Part shown: piece by piece, positions 1 through 5,990 of the stretch | Numbering within the stretch: the stretch's first letter is position 1 | Layout: each line of letters begins with the position of its first letter | Assembly (NCBI GenBank): GCA_030682505.1 | Contig: JAUXOH010000034.1 | Location: 1 to 6,809, forward strand | Origin: Candidatus Didemnitutus sp. | Lineage (GTDB): Bacteria; Verrucomicrobiota; Verrucomicrobiia; Opitutales; Opitutaceae | Direction of reading: 5' to 3' | DNA: 6,809 bases | Made by a program: the position numbers and the translations under genes | The notes under the pieces: generated by a model | Database searches by the model: none | Seen by the model: only the letters and a program-made list of their open reading frames with translations | What the model was told of the DNA's origin: nothing

Positions 1-195
1 AGCGTGCTGGTCGCGAGCGGTCGGAACTGGGAAAGCATCGCGTGGTTGAGCCTGCGCTTCGTGGCGGTGGGCTTCGTGCTCATCGCGGTGCTCTCACTCT
101 TCAAACCGGCGCGGCTCGCCCACCAGTTGCGCCAACGCGGCTGGTGGGGACCGGCGGCGGCATTTTCGGGAGCGTTCAACCGGCGGAAATCCTGA
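1..195 (+). CDS. C-terminal end of an unidentified membrane protein (5' partial)
   Basis: Reading frame 1 is open from the window edge to the TGA at 193-195, giving the last 64 residues of a protein that begins upstream. The visible part has one strongly hydrophobic stretch, about residues 14-35 (IAWLSLRFVAVGFVLIAVLSLF). A basic tail follows (KPARLAHQLRQRGWW, ending FNRRKS). This is the usual look of a last transmembrane helix with a positively charged cytoplasmic end. A GTG at position 4 could be read as a start, but the frame is already open before it, so a longer gene is more likely. The stop lies two bases before the ATG of the next gene, so the two are probably co-transcribed. I do not recognise the family; the copper-related neighbours hint at a metal or redox membrane protein, but nothing in these residues shows it. 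Confidence 0.6.
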   Translation, partial: SVLVASGRNWESIAWLSLRFVAVGFVLIAVLSLFKPARLAHQLRQRGWWGPAAAFSGAFNRRKS

Positions 196-197
196 TA

Positions 198-1409
198 ATG
201 AAAAAATGCCTCCTCTCACTGCTCGGGTTGTTGACCATTCCGTTCGTCGGCGCGGCCACCATTAACGAGCTTCCCTCTCCAGCCAACATCGGTGCCATGG
301 GGTCGTCTCTCGCGGTCTCACCTGATGGCTCTGTCTTCCTTTCGTGGCTGGAACCCGGGCAAGATGAAACGTGGGCGCTGAAACTCAGCCGCTTCGACGC
401 CGGAACGCAAAGCTGGGGCGCCGCGCAACCCGTTGCGTCGGGCGCAGACTGGTTCATCAACTGGGCCGACTTCCCGAGCGTCACGCCGCTCTCCGACACC
501 GACCTGATGGCCGTCTGGTTCGTGAACAATCCCGAGGGCGATCACGCCGGAGCCGACGGACACCACGGCGGAGGCTACCACTCGGAATACAGCCTGAGTC
601 ACGACCGCGGCGCGACCTGGTCCAAACCCCAAGCCACCTCCGGCGAAAGTCTGATCACCGAATTCACCGCGGTCCTGCCGCTCCATGACAACTCGCGCGC
701 GCTGGTCGCGTGGCTCGATGCGCGCGCCCGCGCGGGATCACGCCCAGTTCAGCGGCTCTACGCGCAAACCCTGCTCGCCGCCGGACCGGACATGCTGGTC
801 GACGCCTCGGTGTGCGACTGCTGCCAGTTGTCGCTGGTGCGCGTGGCAGGCGGAGCGCTGCTCGCTTACCGCGGGCGGACCGACACCGAAGTGCGCGACA
901 TCCTGCTCGCCCATTGGCGCAATGGCAAATGGGACGCTCCGCGCCCGCTGCACCACGACAACTGGGAAATCAACGCGTGTCCCGTGAACGGACCCCGACT
1001 CGCCGCGCGCGGGGAAACGGTCGCGGCCATTTGGTTTACCGCTGCGCAAGGCCTCCCTCGCGTGCAGGCCAAACTCTCCCACGACAGCGGCGCAACTTTT
1101 GGTGAACCCCTGGCCATTGATCTCGGCCGTCCGCAAGGCCGCGTGGACACGGTGCTCCTCGACGATGGTTCCGCAGTCTTCACTTGGCTGGAGCTGACCG
1201 GCAACGAGGCCGGCAAGTCCGGTGGGATTTTTCTGCGCCGACTTTCCGCCGATGGAGTCCTCGGTCAGCCCGAGATGATCGCTCCAAGCACGACGGCGCG
1301 GGCCGGTGGCTTTCCGCGCATCGTGCCTCTGGGCGGCCGCCAGCTCCTGCTGAGTTACACCGTCCAGGGGGACGAGTCACGCGTTGCAACTTTGCTCGTT
1401 TCGCTCTAG
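198..1409 (+). CDS. Exported BNR/Asp-box beta-propeller protein with CxCC and CPVNGP motifs (sialidase-like fold, probably not a sialidase)
   Basis: A 403-residue protein. The ATG at 198 is chosen because it opens a Sec signal peptide (MKKCLLSLLGLLTIPFVGAA, cleavage near residue 20); the same frame extends upstream to 42 but would bury that signal behind arginine/glycine-rich residues. Two Asp boxes are visible, SHDRGATW (134-141) and SHDSGATF (294-301), the hallmark of sialidase/BNR propeller blades. Other repeats are less clear. The FRIP motif of true sialidases is not seen, so catalytic sialidase activity is doubtful although databases tend to call such proteins exo-alpha-sialidase. Mature cysteines are few and grouped: C206, C208, C209 in VCDCCQ and C261 in ACPVNGP. 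Histidines cluster at 116, 122, 123, 128 and 135. These could bind a metal or form disulfides. The gene starts two bases after the upstream stop and ends 17 bases before a CusF-like gene. The ribosome binding site is weak (GGA about 10 bases upstream). Fold is fairly certain; a copper-related periplasmic role is inferred from ligands and neighbour only. Confidence 0.8.
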   Translation: MKKCLLSLLGLLTIPFVGAATINELPSPANIGAMGSSLAVSPDGSVFLSWLEPGQDETWALKLSRFDAGTQSWGAAQPVASGADWFINWADFPSVTPLSDTDLMAVWFVNNPEGDHAGADGHHGGGYHSEYSLSHDRGATWSKPQATSGESLITEFTAVLPLHDNSRALVAWLDARARAGSRPVQRLYAQTLLAAGPDMLVDASVCDCCQLSLVRVAGGALLAYRGRTDTEVRDILLAHWRNGKWDAPRPLHHDNWEINACPVNGPRLAARGETVAAIWFTAAQGLPRVQAKLSHDSGATFGEPLAIDLGRPQGRVDTVLLDDGSAVFTWLELTGNEAGKSGGIFLRRLSADGVLGQPEMIAPSTTARAGGFPRIVPLGGRQLLLSYTVQGDESRVATLLVSL

Positions 1410-1426
1410 TTGCTTTTCCTTCTCTC

Positions 1427-1759
1427 ATGAAACTCCGCCTCGTCTTCCTCTTCCTCGCCGTCCTTTCACCCGCGCTCGTCCATGCGTCGAGCGAGCAGAC
1501 CGCGCCCGCTGAAAAACCGGCGGTCCAAATGCACCCCCTCACCGGCGTGGTGGTCGACGTCGTCGTCAACCGGCAGGCCCTGTTGGTGAAGCATGACGAG
1601 ATCCCCGGCGTGATGCGGGCGATGACGATGATGTTCCGGGTCGAAGCCGAGGTGCTCGAGACCGTGAAGAAGGGCGACGCGATCAAGGGCCTGATGGGGC
1701 GCGACGAGCACAACCGCTGGATCCTGCGCGAAGTCGAAGTCGTGGCACCCGCAAGCTAG
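1427..1759 (+). CDS. CusF-like periplasmic copper-binding protein
   Basis: A 110-residue protein with a Sec signal peptide (about residues 1-20, ending LVHA) and a short proline/alanine linker. One small beta-barrel domain from about residue 36 to 107 resembles the CusF_Ec / copper-binding family. Typical landmarks are HPLTGVVVDV (36-45), the ligand segment KHDEIPGVMRAMTMMF (55-70) and KKGDAIKG (81-88). H56, M66 and M68 correspond to the His and two Met that bind Cu(I)/Ag(I) in E. coli CusF. The tryptophan that stacks on the metal in E. coli CusF has no obvious counterpart, because the loop reads IPGVMRAMTM, like the CusF-like domains often found with SCO1/SenC proteins. Expected role: carrying or buffering copper in the periplasm, for an efflux system or for cytochrome oxidase assembly. 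The ATG at 1427 is used because it begins the signal peptide; the frame is open far upstream only as a shadow of the propeller gene. No Shine-Dalgarno is visible in the pyrimidine-rich 17-base gap. Confidence 0.85.
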   Translation: MKLRLVFLFLAVLSPALVHASSEQTAPAEKPAVQMHPLTGVVVDVVVNRQALLVKHDEIPGVMRAMTMMFRVEAEVLETVKKGDAIKGLMGRDEHNRWILREVEVVAPAS

Positions 1760-1824
1760 TCTGCTCCCCCGCAAATTCGTTTGAGCGGCGCACCGGATTC
1801 CACTCGCAACCGTCCCCCCTGACC

Positions 1825-3135
1825 ATGAATCGTTCCGTTCTGCTCTTGCTGGCGACGACCTTCCTTTCGCCCGGCGGCGTTGCCGATGTAGTCTCGCGCG
1901 GACCCTGGTCCGGCGCGATCACGCATGAATCCGCCGTTGTCGTCGGCAAATTGGACGGTCCGGCGCAGAACGTCTGGCTCGAGCTCAGCCCGCAAGCGGA
2001 CTTCGCCGCGGCGCAAACCTTCGCCCCGAACACCCCGGCTGCCGACCAAGCGCCGGAAATCGCGCGCATCGAACTCCGCGGACTCAAGCCGGACACTGTT
2101 TATTATTATCGGTTTTGTTCCGCCGGAAACGCGATGGACGAAGATGACCACCGGAGCACGGGCACGTTTCGCACCTTTCCGATCCCGGGTTCGGTGGCCT
2201 CTTTCAAGTTCGCCTTCTCTTCCTGCGGTCGGACGGGGTCAACCCATGCCGTTTATCGGCAGATCAAGGCGCAGCAGCCCCGTGTTTTTCTGACAATCGG
2301 CGATCTCCATTACGAAGACATTGAGCGGGACCACCGCGAAGCCTTCCGCAGCGCCTACGATTCCGTGCTCGGCTCCAACTCCCAGCGCGAGCTCTATCGG
2401 TCCGTGCCGATCGTCTACACGTGGGATGACCATGATTTCGGACCCAATGGTTCCGACCGGCATTCGCCCAGCCGCCTTGCTTCCCTCGCCATCTACCGCG
2501 AATACGTGCCGCATTATCCGCTGGAGGCGCCGGAACCGGACGGCCCGATCGCCCAAGCCTTCACGCTCGGCCGGGCGCGGTTCATCGTGCTCGATTGCCG
2601 CAGTGCGCGCGACGCGGCCGGGCAACCCGATGATGCCGACAAGACCATGCTCGGTTCGTGGCAGAAAGCGTGGCTCCAGCGGGAACTTCTCGCGGCCAAC
2701 CGCAAGTTCCCCCTGATCTTCATTGTGAGCTCGGTTTCGTGGGTTTCCGACGAGACCAGCCAGCGCGACAACTGGGGCCGATTTGCCACCGAGCGCGCCG
2801 AGTTGAGCAACTGGATGGTCGATCAGGGCATCACCGGCGTGTGCTTCCTCAGCGGCGACGCCCACATGCTCGCGGCCGACGACGGGCGGAACAACAATTA
2901 CGCGCGCAACGGCGGCCCCAATTTTCCTGCGCTGCAAGCGGCACCGCTGGATCGATCCGGGTCGATCAAAGGCGGGCCCTGGTCCGTTGCGCCGGTGCTA
3001 CCGGAGCCGGGCGAAGGTCAGTTCGGACTCGTCGAGGTCGACGATCGGGGCGACAAGATCCACGTGCTTTTTCGCGGCCTGAATCAGGAGGGTGAAGAAA
3101 AGCTGCGCCTGGAATTCTCCGTCGCCGGCGAGTAA
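1825..3135 (+). CDS. PhoD-like metallophosphatase (alkaline phosphatase D family), exported
   Basis: A 436-residue protein with a Sec-type signal peptide (MNRSVLLLLATTFLSPGGVA). Residues about 22-118 form an N-terminal fibronectin-like domain of the kind found in PhoD and purple acid phosphatases; it includes LRGLKPDTVYYYRF (84-97). The calcineurin-like metallophosphatase domain follows, with FSSCGR (131-136), IGDLHYED (158-165), the strongly diagnostic TWDDHDFG (199-206) and SGDAHM (343-348). D160, D202, H203, D345 and H347 are candidate metal ligands. It probably hydrolyses phosphomonoesters or diesters in the periplasm or at the cell surface, releasing phosphate; the substrate cannot be read from the sequence. 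Bacillus PhoD is exported by Tat, but this N-terminus lacks a twin arginine. The gene lies 65 bases after the CusF-like gene on the same strand, so it may share its transcript, though the gap is wide enough for its own promoter. No clear promoter or Shine-Dalgarno is visible there. Family assignment is firm; phosphate-responsive regulation is unproven. Confidence 0.9.
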   Translation: MNRSVLLLLATTFLSPGGVADVVSRGPWSGAITHESAVVVGKLDGPAQNVWLELSPQADFAAAQTFAPNTPAADQAPEIARIELRGLKPDTVYYYRFCSAGNAMDEDDHRSTGTFRTFPIPGSVASFKFAFSSCGRTGSTHAVYRQIKAQQPRVFLTIGDLHYEDIERDHREAFRSAYDSVLGSNSQRELYRSVPIVYTWDDHDFGPNGSDRHSPSRLASLAIYREYVPHYPLEAPEPDGPIAQAFTLGRARFIVLDCRSARDAAGQPDDADKTMLGSWQKAWLQRELLAANRKFPLIFIVSSVSWVSDETSQRDNWGRFATERAELSNWMVDQGITGVCFLSGDAHMLAADDGRNNNYARNGGPNFPALQAAPLDRSGSIKGGPWSVAPVLPEPGEGQFGLVEVDDRGDKIHVLFRGLNQEGEEKLRLEFSVAGE

Positions 3136-3155
3136 CGTCGGCAAGCGGGCGAGGC

Positions 3156-4214
3156 CTACTTCCAGTTCAGGATCAGGCTCGTGAAGTAGGTCGTGTCGAG
3201 ATTGGCGGTGCCGGGCACGGGCGTGCTGTTGTAGTCATTGGCGACCCCAATCCTGAGTTTCCACAAGCTCGCGCTGATGGGTAGTTCGAGCGCCGACTCG
3301 TGTTGAATGCGGTAATTGCCGAAGTCTTCAAACGTGGGCGTATAGCTGAGCGCCTGCGTCAGTCGCGACGTGCGAAACTGGTAACTGTGCTGGAGGGCGA
3401 GATCGAGACCGGGCGACTCGAAGTTCGTGCCCGTGACGGAGCTTTCATAGAGGTAGTTCACACCGACGCGGGCCTCCAGGTCCTGCGCCTCGGTTTTGCG
3501 CCACTTGCGCGCCAAACCGAAGGCCGTGGTGGAGCGAAGATCGAGTTGCTTGATCTTGTCCTTTTCAATTTCCGAACGGACATACCAACCGTTGGCGCCT
3601 GACACGCCACTGAAGGCCGAGTAGTCCGCGCTCGCTTTCTGGCGGTTGGCGGTTTCGACGCCGTTGTCATCGGCGCGCTCAGCCGCGAGGGCAAAGACCA
3701 GCTTGTCCGTCGCACTCTCCAGAGTGGCCTTGAAGCTGACCGCGGCGTTGAGTTTTTCGCTGACTCCCGTGCGTCCCGTGACCGCCACCGAGGCCTCGTA
3801 GGCCCAGATGCGACGCGCTTTCTCCGCCAGGGCCTTGGCCGCCCGCGTCTCCGGACTGTCCGTCCCCATTCTCCAGAGGGCGGCAACCTTGCTCGTGGCC
3901 GCGCTCATTTGGCCGTCCGCGGCAACCACCTTGATGCCGCCTGCAGAACTTTCGACCTTGCCGAGAACGGTGCTGCCGGCCGCGAGCGCGACATGGACTG
4001 CCTCGTCGGTCGCAAAGCTCTTCACGTTATCCTGGCCGATCTCGATCGTGCCGGCGAAGGTGGTCTCGACCTTGAACTTCCCGTCAGCGGCGGAAACGAT
4101 TTTGCCGAACACCACCGAGCCATCGCTTAATTCCAGACGGTCAGCCGTGGCCGGCGCCACTACGACGAGTGATAGCGTGAGCCCCAACAGGATTTTTTGG
4201 CAGGTAGTCTTCAT
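3156..4214 (-). CDS. DUF481 (YdiY-like) outer-membrane beta-barrel protein
   Basis: A 352-residue protein read on the minus strand. The ATG at 4214 is preferred: it starts a clean Sec signal peptide (MKTTCQKILLGLTLSLVVVA, cleavage near residue 24) and lies 9 bases after AAGGTGGAG. An in-frame GTG at 4229 would add five residues. Residues about 27-67 (LELSDGSVVFGKI onward) and 76-114 (ALAAGSTVLGKV onward) look like two copies of a small beta-rich unit. A short charged helix follows (PETRAAKALAEKARR, 121-135). From about residue 138 to the end there are alternating beta-strands typical of a DUF481 barrel, with Tyr/Trp/Phe-rich strands, closing with TSLILNWK. Homologues are called salt-induced outer membrane protein, but their function is poorly known. 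The 3' end is 20 bases from the convergent phosphatase gene, and the 5' end is divergent from the oxygenase gene. An imperfect palindrome lies just upstream of the ribosome binding site. Family call is good; function unknown. Confidence 0.85.
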   Translation of the reverse strand: MKTTCQKILLGLTLSLVVVAPATADRLELSDGSVVFGKIVSAADGKFKVETTFAGTIEIGQDNVKSFATDEAVHVALAAGSTVLGKVESSAGGIKVVAADGQMSAATSKVAALWRMGTDSPETRAAKALAEKARRIWAYEASVAVTGRTGVSEKLNAAVSFKATLESATDKLVFALAAERADDNGVETANRQKASADYSAFSGVSGANGWYVRSEIEKDKIKQLDLRSTTAFGLARKWRKTEAQDLEARVGVNYLYESSVTGTNFESPGLDLALQHSYQFRTSRLTQALSYTPTFEDFGNYRIQHESALELPISASLWKLRIGVANDYNSTPVPGTANLDTTYFTSLILNWK

Positions 4215-4223
4215 AAAATTCAG

Positions 4224-4232
4224 CTCCACCTT
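4224..4232 (-). promoter_or_regulatory. Shine-Dalgarno sequence of the DUF481 gene
   Basis: On the minus strand this reads AAGGTGGAG and ends 9 bases before the ATG at 4214. It decides the start in favour of that ATG, because the upstream in-frame GTG (4229) lies inside the site itself. It also contrasts with the genes at 198, 1427 and 1825, which have no convincing site. Confidence 0.7.
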
Positions 4233-4252
4233 ACTGGGGGGTTTGCCCTAGT
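4233..4252. promoter_or_regulatory. Imperfect palindrome upstream of the DUF481 gene, candidate operator or mRNA hairpin
   Basis: On the plus strand the left arm ACTGGGG (4233-4239) and the right arm CCCTAGT (4246-4252) pair at 6 of 7 positions around a 6-base centre (GGTTTG). The element abuts the Shine-Dalgarno sequence of the DUF481 gene on the minus strand and lies about 90 bases upstream of the oxygenase gene on the plus strand. A dimeric regulator site controlling one or both genes is plausible. If the DUF481 transcript starts upstream of it, it could instead fold in the leader next to the ribosome binding site. The regulator is not identifiable. No good sigma-70 -35/-10 pair was found in this intergenic region (4215-4344). 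Confidence 0.4.
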
Positions 4253-4322
4253 TCCAAGGAAAACTTGTTATTCAACTCTCCGTCAGACCTTTTCTGCACC
4301 TGCTTACCGGTTGCACCATGCG

Positions 4323-4328
4323 AAGGAG
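4323..4328 (+). promoter_or_regulatory. Shine-Dalgarno-like AAGGAG before the oxygenase gene
   Basis: AAGGAG lies 4 bases before an in-frame TTG (4333) and 16 bases before an in-frame ATG (4345). Neither spacing is ideal, so the start of the oxygenase gene stays open between the two, a difference of four residues. An ATG directly adjoining it (4329) is in another frame and would give only an 18-residue peptide. Confidence 0.45.
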
Positions 4329-4344
4329 ATGATTGAAAAGCTCC

Positions 4345-4962
4345 ATGGGCACACGCGCTTGTTTTTCGACCTCTCTCTACCATGAGCCTTTGCAAAAGGC
4401 AGGTCTCGATCGATTTAACACCGAACTCGCCGACGAGTGTCGGAAGATCCGCGACTACGATGTCGCCGGCCGCAAATGGTCGGAGAAAAACTATCCGGGT
4501 GGCTACACGTCCTACGCCACGTTGAACCGGCTGCATGAATTCTCGTCCACTTTTGCCGCCCTCGAACGCAAGTTGACACGTCACGTCCGGCGCTTCGCCG
4601 CCGAGCTCGATCTGGATCTGCGCGGCCGCGAGGTTTTCATGACGGACTTCTGGGTGAACATCATGCCCGAACATTCCGCGCACAGCCTGCACCTGCACCC
4701 GCTGTCCTTTGTTTCCGGCACCTATTATGTCGCCACCCCGAAAGGGTGTCCCGGTCTGAAATTTGAGGACCCGCGCCTGAGCAAATTCATGGCCGCACCA
4801 CCGAAGCTCCCCAAGGCGCGCCCCGCCAACCAGACGCACCTCACCTACCCCGCCAAGGCCGGCTGGGTTCTGCTCTTCGAAAGTTGGTTGCGCCACGAAG
4901 TCGCGGCCAACCGCTCCAAGGCCGAACGCATCAGCGTCAGTTTCAATTACAACTGGCGCTGA
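4345..4962 (+). CDS. TIGR02466-family putative 2OG-Fe(II) oxygenase
   Basis: A 205-residue soluble protein without a signal peptide. It matches the putative 2-oxoglutarate/Fe(II) oxygenase family TIGR02466 (double-stranded beta-helix fold). Visible landmarks: a short N-terminal ACFSTSLYHEPL (5-16), like the start of family members; FWVNIMPEHSAHSLHLHPLS (102-121) with histidines 113, 116 and 118 as candidate iron ligands; SGTYYV (124-129); FEDPR (140-144); and GWVLLFESWLRHEV (173-186), where H184 is the likely distal iron ligand. R195 in ERISVSFNYNW is the expected 2-oxoglutarate-binding arginine. Length is normal for the family. The substrate is unknown; characterised relatives hydroxylate proteins or small molecules. 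The start could also be the TTG at 4333, which is closer to AAGGAG; the ATG is preferred on codon and family grounds. The gene is divergent from the DUF481 gene and ends 12 bases from the convergent dehydrogenase gene. Confidence 0.85.
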   Translation: MGTRACFSTSLYHEPLQKAGLDRFNTELADECRKIRDYDVAGRKWSEKNYPGGYTSYATLNRLHEFSSTFAALERKLTRHVRRFAAELDLDLRGREVFMTDFWVNIMPEHSAHSLHLHPLSFVSGTYYVATPKGCPGLKFEDPRLSKFMAAPPKLPKARPANQTHLTYPAKAGWVLLFESWLRHEVAANRSKAERISVSFNYNWR

Positions 4963-4974
4963 GGTCCGCCGCGC

Positions 4975-5634
4975 TCAACGCCCGAGCTCGGCGATCTGGT
5001 CGGACTCGATGGGCACCGATGGCGCAAACCGTCGATCAACCGCGCCGCGCACCATCGCCCGCGCCACCGTGGCGGCGGAGATCGAACGGTATTTGCGCCA
5101 GCGACCGCGCAACAGCGGCCCGACCGCACCAAGCACAACGGCGCCGATCTTCTCACCGAGCCGGAATTCCGCGCGCGGTCCACGCAACAAACCCGGTCGA
5201 AAAATCGCCAGCCTCGCAAAGCCCAACACGCGCAACGCCTCCTCGGTTTCTCCCTTCACCCGGTTGTAGAACACCCGCGAACCCGCATCCGCCCCGAGCG
5301 CCGAAACCGTGAAAAAACTCCGGACCCCACCGCACTGCACCGCCCACGCGAACGCCAGGACCGCTCCATGGTCAACGGCCCGGAACGCCTCCGCGGCGCC
5401 CGCCCGCTTCAGCGTCGTGCCGAGGCAGCAAAAGGCCACGTCTCCCTGCAGCGGTCGGTCCAATTGGTCGAGCGCGTCGAACTCCGCGATCACCTGCACC
5501 AGCTTCGGATGCTCCACCCCGAGCCGGCGCCGTCCCACCGCCACCACCCGCGTGAAGGCCGGATCCGCCAGCAATTCGCGCAACACGCATCCTCCCACGA
5601 GTCCGCTCCCGCCGGCGAGGATTGCAGTTGCCAT
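4975..5634 (-). CDS. HTATIP2/TIP30-like atypical short-chain dehydrogenase (NAD(P)-binding)
   Basis: A 219-residue protein on the minus strand. The start chosen is the ATG at 5634, giving MATAILAGGSGLVGG, which places the nucleotide-binding glycine-rich loop (GGSGLVGG, 8-15) directly at the N-terminus as the fold requires. The frame is open to 5730, but the extra 32 residues look like noncoding translation. Further landmarks are CCLGTTLKRAGAAEAFRAVD (69-88), which is very typical of this family, then TVSALGAD (109-116) with S111, and YNRVKGETE (123-131), giving the Y123/K127 catalytic pair. FRPGLLRGPRAEFRLGE (145-161) completes the pattern. Expected to be a cytosolic NAD(P)H-dependent oxidoreductase or NmrA-like nucleotide sensor of unknown substrate. 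Length is normal. It converges with the oxygenase gene 12 bases away and is divergent from a short uncertain ORF. No convincing ribosome binding site is seen. Confidence 0.85.
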   Translation of the reverse strand: MATAILAGGSGLVGGCVLRELLADPAFTRVVAVGRRRLGVEHPKLVQVIAEFDALDQLDRPLQGDVAFCCLGTTLKRAGAAEAFRAVDHGAVLAFAWAVQCGGVRSFFTVSALGADAGSRVFYNRVKGETEEALRVLGFARLAIFRPGLLRGPRAEFRLGEKIGAVVLGAVGPLLRGRWRKYRSISAATVARAMVRGAVDRRFAPSVPIESDQIAELGR

Positions 5635-5660
5635 GCCCGCAGCGTGCGCGGCAGTCGCGC

Positions 5661-5720
5661 GGAGGCAACCGCATGCTGGCCTTCCCGGCGGAATGGGCTT
5701 TTGTGACCCGATGCTGGTGA
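5661..5720 (+). other. Possible 15-codon leader ORF with strong Shine-Dalgarno
   Basis: GGAGG at 5661-5665 is followed after 7 bases by an ATG (5673) that opens a 15-codon frame, MLAFPAEWAFVTRCW, ending TGA at 5718-5720. This is the best-spaced ribosome binding site in the window. The frame overlaps the first ten bases of the ORF starting at 5711 in another frame, an arrangement compatible with translational coupling. It may equally be a chance match in GC-rich DNA, or mark a frameshift in the true 5' end of the downstream gene. Confidence 0.25.
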
Positions 5721-5935
5721 TCCGACGCATGGACGATGGGAAGCGCTCTTACACGGCGATGTTTCTGCCGGGCCAACCCGCGCGGATTTTTCCCACCAGC
5801 GACCAGGAACACGCGCGCGTGCTGCAGATCTTCAAGCAGGACAAACCCTACGAACACGTCTGGAACGATTTCACCGAATTCCAGATCGGCCCGACCGTGA
5901 GAGAACGCAACGCCGCGCGAGTTCCGCGACCCTGA
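5711..5935 (+). CDS. Short uncharacterised protein, 74 residues
   Basis: The ORF from the ATG at 5711 to the TGA at 5933-5935 encodes a 74-residue protein that I do not recognise. It begins MLVIRRMDDGKRSYTAMFLP and continues with a mixed charged and aromatic composition (DQEHARVLQIFKQDKPYEHV at 31-50, then WNDFTEFQIG), which reads like a small folded cytosolic protein rather than random translation. Codons strongly prefer G or C at the third position, like the neighbours. No signal peptide, membrane segment or metal motif is visible. The last 14 residues are basic and low in complexity. An in-frame ATG at 5693 would add six residues; neither start has a Shine-Dalgarno of its own, but a strong one with a tiny overlapping ORF lies just upstream. 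The frame is also open further upstream, where it only mirrors the dehydrogenase gene on the other strand. Confidence 0.5.
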   Translation: MLVIRRMDDGKRSYTAMFLPGQPARIFPTSDQEHARVLQIFKQDKPYEHVWNDFTEFQIGPTVRERNAARVPRP

Positions 5936-5990
5936 CCCGTCCCATTCCTCCCCCGGCGCCCACTTCACCGGCGCGCGTGCGTGCTGCGTT

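Noticed and set aside
42..197. Upstream in-frame extension of the BNR propeller gene
   Set aside because: The added 52 residues overlap the membrane protein gene, look like shadow translation and would hide a clear signal peptide starting at 198.
2239..2937. Long minus-strand open frame (232 codons) opposite the phosphatase gene
   Set aside because: It lies wholly inside a well-supported phosphatase gene, has no recognisable motif, and such antisense frames are common in GC-rich coding DNA.
3136..3155. Terminator between the convergent phosphatase and DUF481 genes
   Set aside because: The 20-base gap contains no convincing stem-loop and no T-run on either strand.
3808..4251. Plus-strand open frame of 147 codons opposite the DUF481 gene
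   Set aside because: It is a low-complexity Ser/Ala/Pro-rich mirror of the DUF481 coding sequence and lacks a ribosome binding site.
4240..4275. Sigma-70 or sigma-54 promoter for the DUF481 gene
   Set aside because: TTGAAT (minus strand, 4275-4270) has no acceptable -10 partner 16-18 bases away, and the GG...GC spacing in TTGGAACTAGGGC is too short for sigma-54.
4264..4293. Plus-strand promoter for the oxygenase gene (TTGTTA as -35)
   Set aside because: The bases 17 positions further read CCTTTT, which does not resemble a -10 element.
4231..4896. Minus-strand open frame of 221 codons opposite the oxygenase gene
   Set aside because: The plus strand carries a complete oxygenase with expected metal and cosubstrate residues; the antisense frame has no family signature.
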